From Myxococcus stipitatus (GTDB lineage Bacteria; Myxococcota; Myxococcia; Myxococcales; Myxococcaceae): a DNA stretch of 64,000 bases. The stretch's first letter is position 1. Every line of letters begins with the position of its first letter. The translations under genes and the position numbers were made by a program. The notes below the pieces were generated by a model. It saw nothing but the letters and a program-made list of their open reading frames with translations. It had not been told where the DNA came from and did no database searches. Positions 1 through 9,097 of this stretch are shown here, in pieces. The stretch spans positions 1,612,001 through 1,676,000 of the forward strand of contig NZ_CP102770.1 of assembly GCF_038561935.1 (NCBI RefSeq), read 5' to 3'.

Positions 1-554
1 TCGCGCACGCCGGCGTCGTCGCCGCCCGAGGCCGTGACGGCGAGGCGGAAGAAGAGGGACTGGTGGCCGTCCTCGGACTGGGCCAGCTCGCCGTAGAAGC
101 GGGCGAGGGCCGGGTCCGTGAGCCCCTCGGCGAGCAGTGACAGCCGCTCACAGGAGCGCGCCTCGATGACGGCGGCGACGAGCAGCCGGTCCAGGCGCCG
201 CTCCTGGGCGGGCGTGCGCACCAGCTTCTGGAGGCCCTGGGCGTACGGGTCGCCGGAGTCCTTCGTCAGCGTCAGGCCGCGCGCGTCCATCAGCTCCAGC
301 ACGCGGGCCAGGTGTGCGCTCTCCTCGCGGGCCAGGCGGGCCATCTGCGCGGGCAGCCCCGGCAGGTCCGGGTAGGCCTGGAGCAGCGACAGCGCGTTGG
401 CGGCGGCCTTCTTCTCGCAGTGAGCGTGGTCCACCAGCACCGCGTCGAAGTGCTCGAGCGCCAACGGGAGCCAGCGCGGGTCCGTGGCGGAGTGGAGGAT
501 GACGGGGCCCTCTCCGGAGAGGGGACGGCGGGACGGCGTGGGACGGCTGCTCAT
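1..554 (-). CDS. miaE: tRNA-(ms2io6A)-hydroxylase MiaE, 3' part cut by window edge
   Basis: The minus-strand reading from an ATG at 554 stays open to the window edge (184 codons). It contains DHAHCEKKAA near residue 42 and EESAHL near residue 79, then EARSCERL and EDGHQ. These Glu/ExxH motifs match the ferritin-like di-iron core of MiaE, the oxygen-dependent monooxygenase that hydroxylates ms2i6A at position 37 of tRNAs reading UNN codons. MiaE is normally about 200-270 residues, so only the C-terminal part is missing. The next gene (GNAT) lies upstream on the same strand, 41 bp away. Seen: the motifs and open frame. Known: the family chemistry. A generic ferritin-like protein is less likely because the HCEKKAA block is characteristic. 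Confidence 0.85.
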   Translation of the reverse strand, partial: MSSRPTPSRRPLSGEGPVILHSATDPRWLPLALEHFDAVLVDHAHCEKKAAANALSLLQAYPDLPGLPAQMARLAREESAHLARVLELMDARGLTLTKDSGDPYAQGLQKLVRTPAQERRLDRLLVAAVIEARSCERLSLLAEGLTDPALARFYGELAQSEDGHQSLFFRLAVTASGGDDAGVR

Positions 555-595
555 GGAGGGCGCGGACTGTACGGCATCGCCCCCGGGCCCGCGAG

Positions 596-1432
596 CTACT
601 CCACCAGCACCATGCGCCACGTGCGGCCCGCCAGGTAACCGACCTTGCGGGCGATGCGGGCGGTGCTCTCGTCCCGCTCGTCGATTCGCATCGTCAGCCG
701 GGGCAGCGAGGACAACAGGTGCCGGGAAATCTGTCCCAGGCACAGCGTGGCGTGGCCCTTCCCGCGCTCGGAGGGCAGCGTGTAGAGGCCCTCCAGCTCC
801 GCGCCGTACTGGGAGCGGCTGCCGATGTCGAGCTTGAGCACCAGCGTGTTGTTCTCCTCCAGCACGTACGTGCGGCGCTGGCGCACGCGCTGGATGACGC
901 GCGCCTCGTAGCCCAGCGGGTCCTCCGACAGCGGGTCTCGCTCCAGCGCCTCGCGCACGTAGCCCTGCGCGAGCGGCACCAGCCTGGGCAGGTCCTCCTC
1001 GCGCGCCAGCCTCAGGAGCGGGTTGGTGAAGGGGCCCAGGTCGTCCGCGGACACGGCGAACAGCCGCTGCGTGCGCGACAGCCGGGGCTTGCCGGGGGAC
1101 AGGCTGCGCAGGAGCGCGTCCACCGAGGACTTGTCCCCCACCGTGGCCCGCAGGCGCAGCGTCGACGCCAGCGCGTCCGCGATGACGCTGGTGGCGCTGG
1201 CGTCGCTGGCGCTGGGCACGACGAGGCCGCCGTCTCCGCCCACGAACACCGCCGCGGTGAGCTGCTGGTTGTCGAAGCGGCCGTAGAAGGCGAAGGGCAC
1301 GCGGCCCCGCGCGGCGATGCCGAACTCCTCCAGCAACCCCAGCAGGTAGAGGTTGTGGACCGGGTCCTTGGAAAGCAGTGCCCGCAGGGCATCCGCGTCC
1401 TGAGGGCCAAGCTGTTCAACGGAGACGGGCAT
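596..1432 (-). CDS. GNAT-family N-acetyltransferase
   Basis: This is a 278-residue cytoplasmic protein with an ATG start. The C-terminal 62 residues carry the acetyl-CoA-binding signature: TLPSERGKGHA around residues 218-228 matches the RxxGxG/A loop of GNAT motif A, followed by the helix of motif A and a terminal strand WRMVLVE. The N-terminal half is divergent, with a central stretch (about residues 130-200) that also looks like GNAT strands. It may therefore be a tandem-GNAT or GCN5-related protein with a degenerate first half. The acceptor substrate cannot be inferred. It lies just upstream of miaE on the same strand, with no clear functional tie. Confidence 0.75.
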   Translation of the reverse strand: MPVSVEQLGPQDADALRALLSKDPVHNLYLLGLLEEFGIAARGRVPFAFYGRFDNQQLTAAVFVGGDGGLVVPSASDASATSVIADALASTLRLRATVGDKSSVDALLRSLSPGKPRLSRTQRLFAVSADDLGPFTNPLLRLAREEDLPRLVPLAQGYVREALERDPLSEDPLGYEARVIQRVRQRRTYVLEENNTLVLKLDIGSRSQYGAELEGLYTLPSERGKGHATLCLGQISRHLLSSLPRLTMRIDERDESTARIARKVGYLAGRTWRMVLVE

Positions 1433-1476
1433 TGAGTGGCGTAGGGGGCCCTCGGGACCTTACGCAAAACCAGGGC

Positions 1477-2082
1477 TCACCGGCCAGTCTCCCCCGACTC
1501 GGTGAAGACGAAGGGATAGACCACCTGGGCCCGGCCCCCTCGCGACGGCGTGGGGAAGTCGATATCCAGGAGGGAATCCACGACACAGGCCTGGACCATG
1601 GGGTCCGGGATGGTGCTCACCAGCACCTCGCCCCGGTTCATCTGGCCCCTGCCACCGCCCCGTGACTCCACGTTGAAGCGCAGCTTCACGGATTGTAGCC
1701 CCCGGTTGCGCTGTGCCGCGTCTTCGAAACATTGCTGCACGAGCGGAGTCACGGCCTGGATGGCGGCGCGGACGTCCTCCGGGCGGAAGTCGCCCTCGTA
1801 GGATTCGATGACGGGCTCGACGGACGCGACGATGCGGCGGGCGTCGGGCTTGCCGGGGTCCGGCGGGACGGGGACGGCGGACTGGGGCGAGGGGAAGGCG
1901 GGGGGCGGCACCACGGGGGCGCTGGGAATGTCCGGCGGCGAGGGGGCCTCGCGCGGGGGCTCGGCCTCGGCGAGGGGCTCGCTCGTCCGGGTGAGCAACC
2001 AGGACACGGCCGCGATGAGCAGCAGCAGGCCCAGGCAGAGCAGGGGGAGGGCGACCCAGCGGATGAGGGGACGTTGAGGCAT
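1477..2082 (-). CDS. AgmX/PglI C-terminal domain membrane protein
   Basis: From an ATG at 2082 the protein has about 200 residues. It has one transmembrane helix near the N-terminus (IRWVALPLLCLGLLLLIAAV), a Pro-rich periplasmic linker rich in PP and AP, then a TonB-like C-terminal domain of about 100 residues. That domain has conserved features: a Cys in VQQCFEDAAQRNRGL, a beta segment VKLRFNVES, and CVVDSLLDIDFPTP before the end. This module is typical of myxobacterial AgmX/PglI proteins, which link inner-membrane motors to the envelope. The frame is open to a GTG/ATG at 2148, but those extra 22 residues are low-complexity and basic and precede the membrane helix, so 2082 is preferred. It stands alone rather than in an obvious motor operon. 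Confidence 0.75.
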   Translation of the reverse strand: MPQRPLIRWVALPLLCLGLLLLIAAVSWLLTRTSEPLAEAEPPREAPSPPDIPSAPVVPPPAFPSPQSAVPVPPDPGKPDARRIVASVEPVIESYEGDFRPEDVRAAIQAVTPLVQQCFEDAAQRNRGLQSVKLRFNVESRGGGRGQMNRGEVLVSTIPDPMVQACVVDSLLDIDFPTPSRGGRAQVVYPFVFTESGETGR

Positions 2083-2232
2083 GTGCGCTCTTGAGGGGCG
2101 GAAAGGGCCTTCCGGGAGGATATGCCTCAGTCTCGTGCGGTGGTGCATCCGCGGCGTCGGGAATGCGCCCCGCGAGGAGGGCGCACACCGGGGCCCGGGC
2201 CTGGAGTCGGCCGAGGAGACTTCACCTCGTGC

Positions 2233-4071
2233 TCAGTCGCAGGAGCGCTGGGAGGGCTTGCCGCTGGTGCACTGGCCCTCGGGGGCGAAGCGGGACTCGG
2301 CCTCCTGGACGACCTCGTCCACGGACCGGGCGCACTCCTCCTGCGCGAGCGTGCCGTGAATCTCGAACAGCCGCAGCACCTCCGAGCACCGCTGCTGGAG
2401 CGTCTTCACGCCGTCCTTGAAGAGCGGGCGCATCACCTTGGGGGAGAAGGAGTAGCCGCTGGCCGTCGCCAGCGCGGACTCGGGGCGGAACATCCACGCG
2501 GCGCGCCAGCTCGACGCCACCTGCGCGAAGTGCGCGGGGCCCATCCACATGCTGGTGGCGGCGCGCAGCGACTTGGGCTCCACGGGCACGAAGCCCTGGC
2601 CGGTGCGCTGGCAGTAGGCGGGCACGGCGCCCGGGTCCGCCACCTGGGCCAGGCGCAGCGTGCACACGTTGTACTCGGCGAAGCGGCGGCCGACGGCGGC
2701 GAGCTCCGCCTGCTGCACCTCGCCGACGAAGGGCTGGGCGACGAACAGGTCGATGGTGCGCATCAGCGTGCTGACGGCGTTCTCCGGGGGCGGCGACGGC
2801 TCCGTCTGCAGCCCCCGCGTGGAGAGGATGAGCACGCGCTCGGCGCCGCGCTGGACGGCTTGCAGCAGCGGCAGGCCGGAGCGCACGCCGCCATCCAGGA
2901 AGGTGCCCTCCAGCTTCCCCTCGCGCGACGGCACCCAGGGCACGGGCTCGGCGAGCACGGGCTCGACGATGGAGGCCAGCACCGCGTTGATGAGGCCGTC
3001 CACCTTCTGCGCATCCGTCGCGGTGGGCGGGAAGGTGGCGGGGTCCTGGTCGCTGATGCCGTGGACGTCGCCGGTGTTGAAGTCCACGGAGACGGCCACC
3101 AGCTCCGTGCCGTTGGTGAGCTGCGCGGGGACGACGGCGGCGCGCAGCTTGTCCTGGATGCCGTCGAAGCGGACCAGGCCCTTCAGGTCCGAGGCAATCT
3201 TCCACACCCACGTCGAGTTGACGCAGTAGAGGTCCGACTCCACCGAGCAGGTGTAGTTGCCGATGAGCACGTCGCGCGCCTTCTGCTCCTGGCCCGGCGT
3301 GTGGAACAGGTCCACGAGCGTGCTGATGAGCGCGCCGGTGCTGGTGCCCGCCGCCAGGTCGATGCGCGCGTCGCCGCAGCCCTCCGGCGCGGCCTTGCCC
3401 CGGCACGACTCCAGGATGCCCAACAGCCGCCACATGGCGCCGGCGCTGAAGGCCCCGTTGGCGCCGCCGCCGCTGAGCACCACGGCGTTGGACGGGCGCC
3501 CCAGCTTCCGGCTCCAGCGGCGGGCGCTGATGTACTGCGCGGTGGACTCGGCGCCCTCGCGCAGGCCCTGCGTGACATGGTGGGGATTGAGCGGGTCCGA
3601 CAGCGAGTCTCCCAGCGCCACGAGCGACGAGGCGATGCCCAGCGCGTTGGCCAGGAAGCGCTGCGCGTCGACCTCCGCGGCGGTGGGGGCGCTCGCGTCG
3701 ACGGTGCTCGGCGCGGCGGGCAGGCCCCAGGTCCCACCGCCCAGGGTCTTCTTCAGGAAGCTGTCGTAACAGGTCGCGTTGCTGCCTCCGGCATTCGCGC
3801 GAAGACAGTCCAGCTGCTCGACGATGGGCTGGGGCGCGCTGCCCATGGCGGACATCCACCGCGCCACCTCGGCGGGGTCGGCGTAGGCGTCCATGAGGTG
3901 CGAGCGGGTGAGGCGCGCCACGCGCTCTCGCACGGAGATGGGCAGCGGCGGAGTCTTCGGCTCCGAGGGCGCGTTGAGGGCCTCCAGCACATAGCCGGTG
4001 CGCAGGAAGCAGCCGCTCGACAGCGCGGCCATCGCCGCGAGGCACAGCAGGTAGGTACGGCTTGGATTCAC
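2233..4071 (-). CDS. Patatin-like phospholipase lipoprotein
   Basis: This is a 612-residue protein with a GTG start at 4071, preceded by a GGGGGAC ribosome site. A lipoprotein signal (AALSSGC, Cys21) directs it to the envelope. The catalytic patatin features are all visible. The oxyanion-hole loop GGGANGAFSAG is at residues 201-211, the nucleophile elbow GTSTG at 242-246 (Ser244), and the dyad Asp in DGG at 393-395. Patatin-family enzymes are Ser-Asp lipid acyl hydrolases. The domain is embedded in a longer protein with a Cys-rich insertion (Cys at about 223, 232, 275 and 283), suggesting an oxidising extracytoplasmic location. The frame stays open to 4197, but that extension is Pro-rich and has no signal sequence, so it was not used. 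Confidence 0.86.
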   Translation of the reverse strand: MNPSRTYLLCLAAMAALSSGCFLRTGYVLEALNAPSEPKTPPLPISVRERVARLTRSHLMDAYADPAEVARWMSAMGSAPQPIVEQLDCLRANAGGSNATCYDSFLKKTLGGGTWGLPAAPSTVDASAPTAAEVDAQRFLANALGIASSLVALGDSLSDPLNPHHVTQGLREGAESTAQYISARRWSRKLGRPSNAVVLSGGGANGAFSAGAMWRLLGILESCRGKAAPEGCGDARIDLAAGTSTGALISTLVDLFHTPGQEQKARDVLIGNYTCSVESDLYCVNSTWVWKIASDLKGLVRFDGIQDKLRAAVVPAQLTNGTELVAVSVDFNTGDVHGISDQDPATFPPTATDAQKVDGLINAVLASIVEPVLAEPVPWVPSREGKLEGTFLDGGVRSGLPLLQAVQRGAERVLILSTRGLQTEPSPPPENAVSTLMRTIDLFVAQPFVGEVQQAELAAVGRRFAEYNVCTLRLAQVADPGAVPAYCQRTGQGFVPVEPKSLRAATSMWMGPAHFAQVASSWRAAWMFRPESALATASGYSFSPKVMRPLFKDGVKTLQQRCSEVLRLFEIHGTLAQEECARSVDEVVQEAESRFAPEGQCTSGKPSQRSCD

Positions 4072-4198
4072 GAAGTCCCCCGCGAATGGAGTGCATGGCG
4101 GAGACCCGGGAACAGGCGGTGGAGGAGGGTCTCCTTCGTCACGACTGGAGGCCGTGACGTTAGCGCATGCGCCCCACGGGGATGAGCCCGGAATCAAG

Positions 4199-4228
4199 CG
4201 GGCCCACCCCGGTGACGAGGTGGGCCCG
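4199..4228 (-). terminator. Strong GC hairpin, probable terminator
   Basis: A perfect 10-bp stem (CGGGCCCACC pairing with GGTGGGCCCG) encloses a 10-nt loop. It lies 22 bp beyond the stop codon of the minus-strand membrane gene at 4251-5192. Read on the minus strand it is followed by a short T-containing stretch (CTTGATT). It is a plausible intrinsic terminator, although the T-tract is weak, as is common in very GC-rich genomes. Confidence 0.45.
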
Positions 4229-4250
4229 TTCGTTCGGAGTGCCGCCTGAC

Positions 4251-5192
4251 TCAGGGGTAGACTTCGCGTCGCGTCGTCGTCGTCCGGTTGCCGACGATGG
4301 TGCCCTCGGCGAAGACGCGCTGGCGCTTGCTCACCCCCAGCGTGGAGCCGAGCACCGACGCGACGAGGCCCAGCAGCAGCCCGCCGAAGATGCCCCAGAA
4401 GGCGCGGCCCGACTTGTTGGCCGCCACGAGCGCGCCCTGCTGGACCTGCTCGCCCATCTGCCCGACCTTGGCCTTGGCGGAGTCGATCTGCACCTGGACA
4501 CGGTCGGCGACGTCCTCCGCGTCCTGGCGGGACAGCCGCGTGTTGTCGGCGATGGAGGTCACCAGCATCTCGCGGTTCAGGTTGCCCGTGCGCACGGCGG
4601 TGGTGGCGATGTCCCGGGTGGCCGCCTCCAGCTGGTTGGCGGTGATGGCGGGCTTGCCCTCTTCGCGCAGCCGCTGGTTCACCGGGCCCAGCGCGTCGTT
4701 GGCGTCGATGCCGAAGGCCTGCGCGGCCTCACCGCCTTGAGACGCCGCGCCCGCGACGGCCGCGCCGGTGGCGCCCACCAGGCCCGTGGTCGCGCGCAGC
4801 GCGGTGCCCACGACGGTGGAGATGAGCATGCCCACGAGCAGGACGCCGAGCAGCGTCGTCAGTCCCCACATCACCGCGCCGTGCATCGCGCCGCCGCCCT
4901 TGTCCAGCACGCCCGCGGTGCGCGCGGCGACGAAGCCGCCGACGAACAGGGCGATGAGCGGGGCGATGATGCTCCAGATGCCCGTGCCGATGCCCGCCGA
5001 GCGCGCGCTGTCGGGGTTGTTGGGGTCCACCGAGGACAGGCCCAGCGCGAGGCCCAGCGAATACAGGAGGAGGAGCACTCCCAACGCGACGATGGTGCCT
5101 CCGAGGATGGCACCCCAGCTGAGCTTGAAGGGTGTCCCCGCGGTGGCGCCGATGACGCCAGGTTTTTCGTTCTCCACGATGGTGGTTGCCAT
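4251..5192 (-). CDS. PhnA-like integral membrane protein of unknown function
   Basis: This is a 313-residue protein. Its ATG at 5192 is preceded by AGGAGG with 8-nt spacing. Four hydrophobic spans are visible: about residues 24-48 (WGAILGGTIVALGVLLLLYS), 72-93, 105-130 and 262-285. The first span follows the FKLSWGAILGGTIVALG pattern seen in small Gly-rich membrane proteins annotated as PhnA-like. A soluble helical stretch rich in Gln, Arg and Asp (about residues 165-250) separates spans three and four and probably forms a cytoplasmic or periplasmic helical domain. No catalytic motif was recognised. It could be a stress-related membrane organiser, but that is inference only. Confidence 0.7.
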   Translation of the reverse strand: MATTIVENEKPGVIGATAGTPFKLSWGAILGGTIVALGVLLLLYSLGLALGLSSVDPNNPDSARSAGIGTGIWSIIAPLIALFVGGFVAARTAGVLDKGGGAMHGAVMWGLTTLLGVLLVGMLISTVVGTALRATTGLVGATGAAVAGAASQGGEAAQAFGIDANDALGPVNQRLREEGKPAITANQLEAATRDIATTAVRTGNLNREMLVTSIADNTRLSRQDAEDVADRVQVQIDSAKAKVGQMGEQVQQGALVAANKSGRAFWGIFGGLLLGLVASVLGSTLGVSKRQRVFAEGTIVGNRTTTTRREVYP

Positions 5193-5214
5193 GGGCCGGG
5201 CCTCCTGACACGGG

Positions 5215-5240
5215 CGAGCACCCCGGAATGGGGATGCTCG
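5215..5240. other. Stem-loop between gluQRS and the downstream membrane gene
   Basis: CGAGCA-CCCC pairs with GGGG-A-TGCTCG around a GGAAT loop, a 10-bp stem with one bulged A. It lies 23 bp upstream of the ATG of the gene at 4251-5192 and 88 bp past the gluQRS stop. A second GC stem (5296-5302 with 5313-5319) sits closer to gluQRS. One or both may terminate gluQRS transcripts or shape the leader of the next gene. No T-tract is present, so no mechanism is assigned. Confidence 0.35.
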
Positions 5241-5327
5241 GGTCCGGACGAAAGATGGGCATTGTCAGGCCCGCGACGATTCCAGGGGGGATGCACGCCC
5301 CCTCGTGGGGAGGGGGGCGGCGGGAGC

Positions 5328-6275
5328 TCACCGCAGGCCGAGTGCTTCGATGAGCTGTGCCTCGCGCGCCACGACGGGCGAGCGGGGCAGCGCCTCCACC
5401 GAGAAGGACTTCACCAGCGCCTCGAGCGTCCGAGGTGTCCCATCTCCCAGCCCGCTCCAGGCGGCGAGCAGGCCCAGCACGCGCTCGGGCTCGAGCCCCC
5501 GCTCACGCAGCTCCGCGAGCGCGAAGGCCCCCTCGCGCTTGGCCAGGCGCTTGCCGTCCTCCCCCATCACCAGGGGGACGTGGAGGAAGTCGGGCGCCCT
5601 GGCGCCGAGGGCCTCGTAGAGCTGGAGCTGACGCGGCGTGGAGGAGAGCAGGTCATCGCCCCGCAGCACGTGGGTGATGTGCGTGGCGGCGTCATCCACG
5701 ACGACGGCGAGCTGGTAGCTAGCGACGCCGTCATTGCGGCGCACCACGAAGTCGCCCACCGCGGCCTCGACGTCCTGGGCGTAGGGGCCCATCAGCGCAT
5801 CGACGAAGCGGACCTCGCCGGGGCGCGCGCGGAAGCGCCAGGCCGGGGGCCGCGTCTTCGCGCGCTCGGCCTGCTGGTCGCGCGTGAGGTGCGCGCAGGT
5901 GCCGGGGTAGCGAGGCCCTTCCTCGGAGAGTCCATGCGGCGCGCTGGCGGCGCGGGCAATCTCCGCGCGGGTGCAGAAGCACGGATAGACCAGCCCCTCG
6001 CGCTCCAGCAGGGAGAGCGCCTCGCGGTAGACGTCGTCGCGCTGGCTCTGGACGAGCGGCGTCTCATCCCAGTCGAGCCCGAGCCAGCGCAAGTCGCGCA
6101 TCAGGTCGTCGACGTACTGGGGCTTGCAGCGCGCGCGGTCCAGGTCCTCGATGCGCAGGAGGAAGCGGCCCTTCGCGGCGCGGGCCTGGAGCCAGCCGAG
6201 CAGCGCGCTGCGGATGTTGCCCAGGTGCATGCGCCCGGTGGGGCTGGGGGCGAAGCGCCCGCGAAAGTCGCTCAT
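5328..6275 (-). CDS. gluQRS: Glutamyl-Q tRNA(Asp) synthetase
   Basis: This is a 315-residue protein starting at the ATG at 6275. It has the class I HIGH-type signature APSPTGRMHLGNI (about residues 9-21), the zinc-site pattern with Cys99, Cys101, Tyr123 and Cys127, and a KMSKS-like KRLAKR at 242-247. It lacks the anticodon-binding C-terminal half of glutamyl-tRNA synthetase, which is diagnostic of GluQRS. This enzyme attaches glutamate to queuosine-34 of tRNA-Asp. The upstream extension of the frame to 6428 is not conserved-looking and overlaps the divergent metallophosphoesterase promoter region. It is transcribed divergently from the gene at 6394, with a 118-bp gap. Confidence 0.95.
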   Translation of the reverse strand: MSDFRGRFAPSPTGRMHLGNIRSALLGWLQARAAKGRFLLRIEDLDRARCKPQYVDDLMRDLRWLGLDWDETPLVQSQRDDVYREALSLLEREGLVYPCFCTRAEIARAASAPHGLSEEGPRYPGTCAHLTRDQQAERAKTRPPAWRFRARPGEVRFVDALMGPYAQDVEAAVGDFVVRRNDGVASYQLAVVVDDAATHITHVLRGDDLLSSTPRQLQLYEALGARAPDFLHVPLVMGEDGKRLAKREGAFALAELRERGLEPERVLGLLAAWSGLGDGTPRTLEALVKSFSVEALPRSPVVAREAQLIEALGLR

Positions 6276-6393
6276 GGTGAGGGGAACTCCCGCCCGCGTT
6301 CCTAGCATGCCGTCCGGAGATGCTGCTTCCTCTCGTGGGCCATCCGGAGAGAATGCCCGCACCCGGTGGGCCGTTGCTCGGGCGAGAGACTCC

Positions 6394-7248
6394 ATGCGCT
6401 TCATCCACTGCTCCGACGTCCACATCACCGACGACTACTTCGCGCTGCCCCTCCGGAGGCTGGGCTGGCGGCGCTGGGTGGCCCTGGTCGAGCTCACGGT
6501 GGGAGGCCGCGCGAAGAGATACGCGCGCGCGCCCCACGCGCTCTCCTCCATCGCGCGCGAAGTCGAGCACCACGCCGCCGACCACTTCATCCTCTCCGGA
6601 GACCTCACCGCCTACGCGCTCGACAGCGAGTTCCGGGGCGCGCGCGCGGCCCTGGGCGCCTTGGCGGAGGACCCGCGCCGCTGCACCATCATCCCCGGCA
6701 ACCACGACGTCTTCACGCCGGGCAGCCACCAGAAGGGCCGCTTCGCGCGCCACTTCGGTCATCTGCTGCACAGTGACCTTCCGGAGTATCGCGGCGAGGG
6801 CGCGTTTCCCTTCGTGCGACTGGTCGGCACCGAGGCCGCCGTGGTGGGGCTGTTGTCCGCGCGTGTCCCATTCACCCCGGGGCTTTCGTACGGTGTCATC
6901 GGCGACGCGCAGCTGGGCGCGCTCGCCGCGCTGCTGAAGGACCCGAGGTTGGAGGGGCGCGCGGTGCTCGTCGTGGTGCACCACGCGCCGCTGACGCGCC
7001 AGGGAGACGCGGACCATTGGCACCACGGACTGCGTGACGCGGAGGCGCTGCTCAAGCTGTTGCCAGGGCCTCGCCACGCGGTGCTGCATGGCCACATCCA
7101 CCAGCGCTATCACCACCCGGCCACCGTGGATCGCCCGCACATCTTCGGCGCGGGCTCCTCCACCGAGGAGGGCCGGGAGGGCTACTGGCTCATCGAGGTG
7201 GCCCAGGGCCGGGTCATCGGTGGCGAGATGCGGACGCCCCGCGGGTGA
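6394..7248 (+). CDS. Calcineurin-like metallophosphoesterase
   Basis: This is a 284-residue protein with an ATG at 6394. The full metal-binding set of the calcineurin-like superfamily is present: CSDVH (Asp8, His10), SGD at 68-70, GNHD at 102-105, VVHHAP (His196, His197) and HGHIHQ at 232-236. No signal peptide or membrane span is seen, so it is probably cytoplasmic. The family hydrolyses phosphomono- or diesters (nucleotides, cyclic nucleotides, phospholipids); the substrate cannot be told from sequence. The size and motif order resemble Icc-type phosphodiesterases. An upstream in-frame extension exists but is an antisense shadow of gluQRS. Confidence 0.88.
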   Translation: MRFIHCSDVHITDDYFALPLRRLGWRRWVALVELTVGGRAKRYARAPHALSSIAREVEHHAADHFILSGDLTAYALDSEFRGARAALGALAEDPRRCTIIPGNHDVFTPGSHQKGRFARHFGHLLHSDLPEYRGEGAFPFVRLVGTEAAVVGLLSARVPFTPGLSYGVIGDAQLGALAALLKDPRLEGRAVLVVVHHAPLTRQGDADHWHHGLRDAEALLKLLPGPRHAVLHGHIHQRYHHPATVDRPHIFGAGSSTEEGREGYWLIEVAQGRVIGGEMRTPRG

Positions 7249-7272
7249 CTCGGCTCGCTGGCGGCGATGCGC

Positions 7273-7656
7273 TCACGCGGTGAGGTGTGAAGCCGCGTAG
7301 CGCCGGGAGAAGTGGATCCACCGGCGCTCGTCGACTTCGACCTGCCACTCGGAGTTGGGCGTCAGGGGAAGCCGCTGCTTGAGGAAGCTCTCCAGATGGT
7401 CCGCGGCCTTCACGGGCGTGAGCCCCGGCGCGCGGAACGCGATGTGGAGGGAGACCTCCAGCGCGGTGGAGATCTCCACCACGGCGCAGATGCGCAGCGG
7501 TCCCACGCGTCGTTGATAAAGCGTGTTCTGCCCCGGCCAGATGGCCGGGTCCGTCTCGCGTCGAATCGCCGCGAGCCAGTTGGACGGCTGGAGGATGAAG
7601 TCGAGCAGGTCGATGCTCGCCTCTTCCGTCGTCGCGTGCTCCTGAATGGAAAGCAT
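7273..7656 (-). CDS. Hypothetical cytoplasmic protein, 127 residues
   Basis: The ATG at 7656 has a strong ribosome site (GGGGAGG, 7-nt spacing), and codon use matches real genes of the window. The protein is small, soluble and mixed alpha/beta, with a strand-rich middle (LRICAVVEISTALEVSLHIA) and an acidic C-terminal strand EWQVEVDERRWIHF. No family was recognised. It is convergent with the metallophosphoesterase gene (24-bp gap), and rlmN lies upstream on the same strand. The fold may be a small regulatory or binding domain, but no function is assigned. Confidence 0.65.
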   Translation of the reverse strand: MLSIQEHATTEEASIDLLDFILQPSNWLAAIRRETDPAIWPGQNTLYQRRVGPLRICAVVEISTALEVSLHIAFRAPGLTPVKAADHLESFLKQRLPLTPNSEWQVEVDERRWIHFSRRYAASHLTA

Positions 7657-7793
7657 CGCCCACCTCCCCGGGAAGCCGGAGGAAAGAATGTGCCCACGGC
7701 CATGGAGCGTGCAAGAGGCTCCCCGCTGAAACCTCGCGGGTGTTTTCCAGCGTTACAGATGGTGAGACCCGTTGTAGGGCCGGGACCGCACGT

Positions 7794-7825
7794 GTCGGCG
7801 GCGCACGTTAACGGGCGCCGCTGAC
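7794..7825 (-). terminator. Inverted repeat downstream of rlmN
   Basis: GTCGGCGGCGC pairs with GCGCCGCTGAC (one mismatch) around a 10-nt AT-containing loop, 26 bp past the rlmN stop on the minus strand. There is no T-tract, so this is a tentative terminator or mRNA-3'-end stem. The remaining 7657-7851 gap holds no open frame that looks coding. Confidence 0.3.
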
Positions 7826-7851
7826 ATGCGCGTGCCGTTCCCGCGACGGCG

Positions 7852-8934
<1,083 letters not shown>

Positions 8935-9097
8935 GACCAGGGCTCCAGATAACACACCCGGGCCGGAGGCACCTGGGCGTGTGCGTCCTCGCGGCGAGGC
9001 CCCCGGGCGGCAGCCCACCCGGCCTCCCCACCGTACGGCCCGCCGAGCCCCTGTCGTGTCCTGTCGGTGCGGGCGACCATCCCCATGCTGTCGGTGA

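Noticed and set aside
2122..4185. 687-codon plus-strand open frame opposite the patatin gene
   Set aside because: It lacks any domain or signal, is rich in Arg/Gly/Ala/His shadows, and lies antisense to a gene with complete catalytic motifs. GC-rich DNA with G/C third positions gives long antisense frames.
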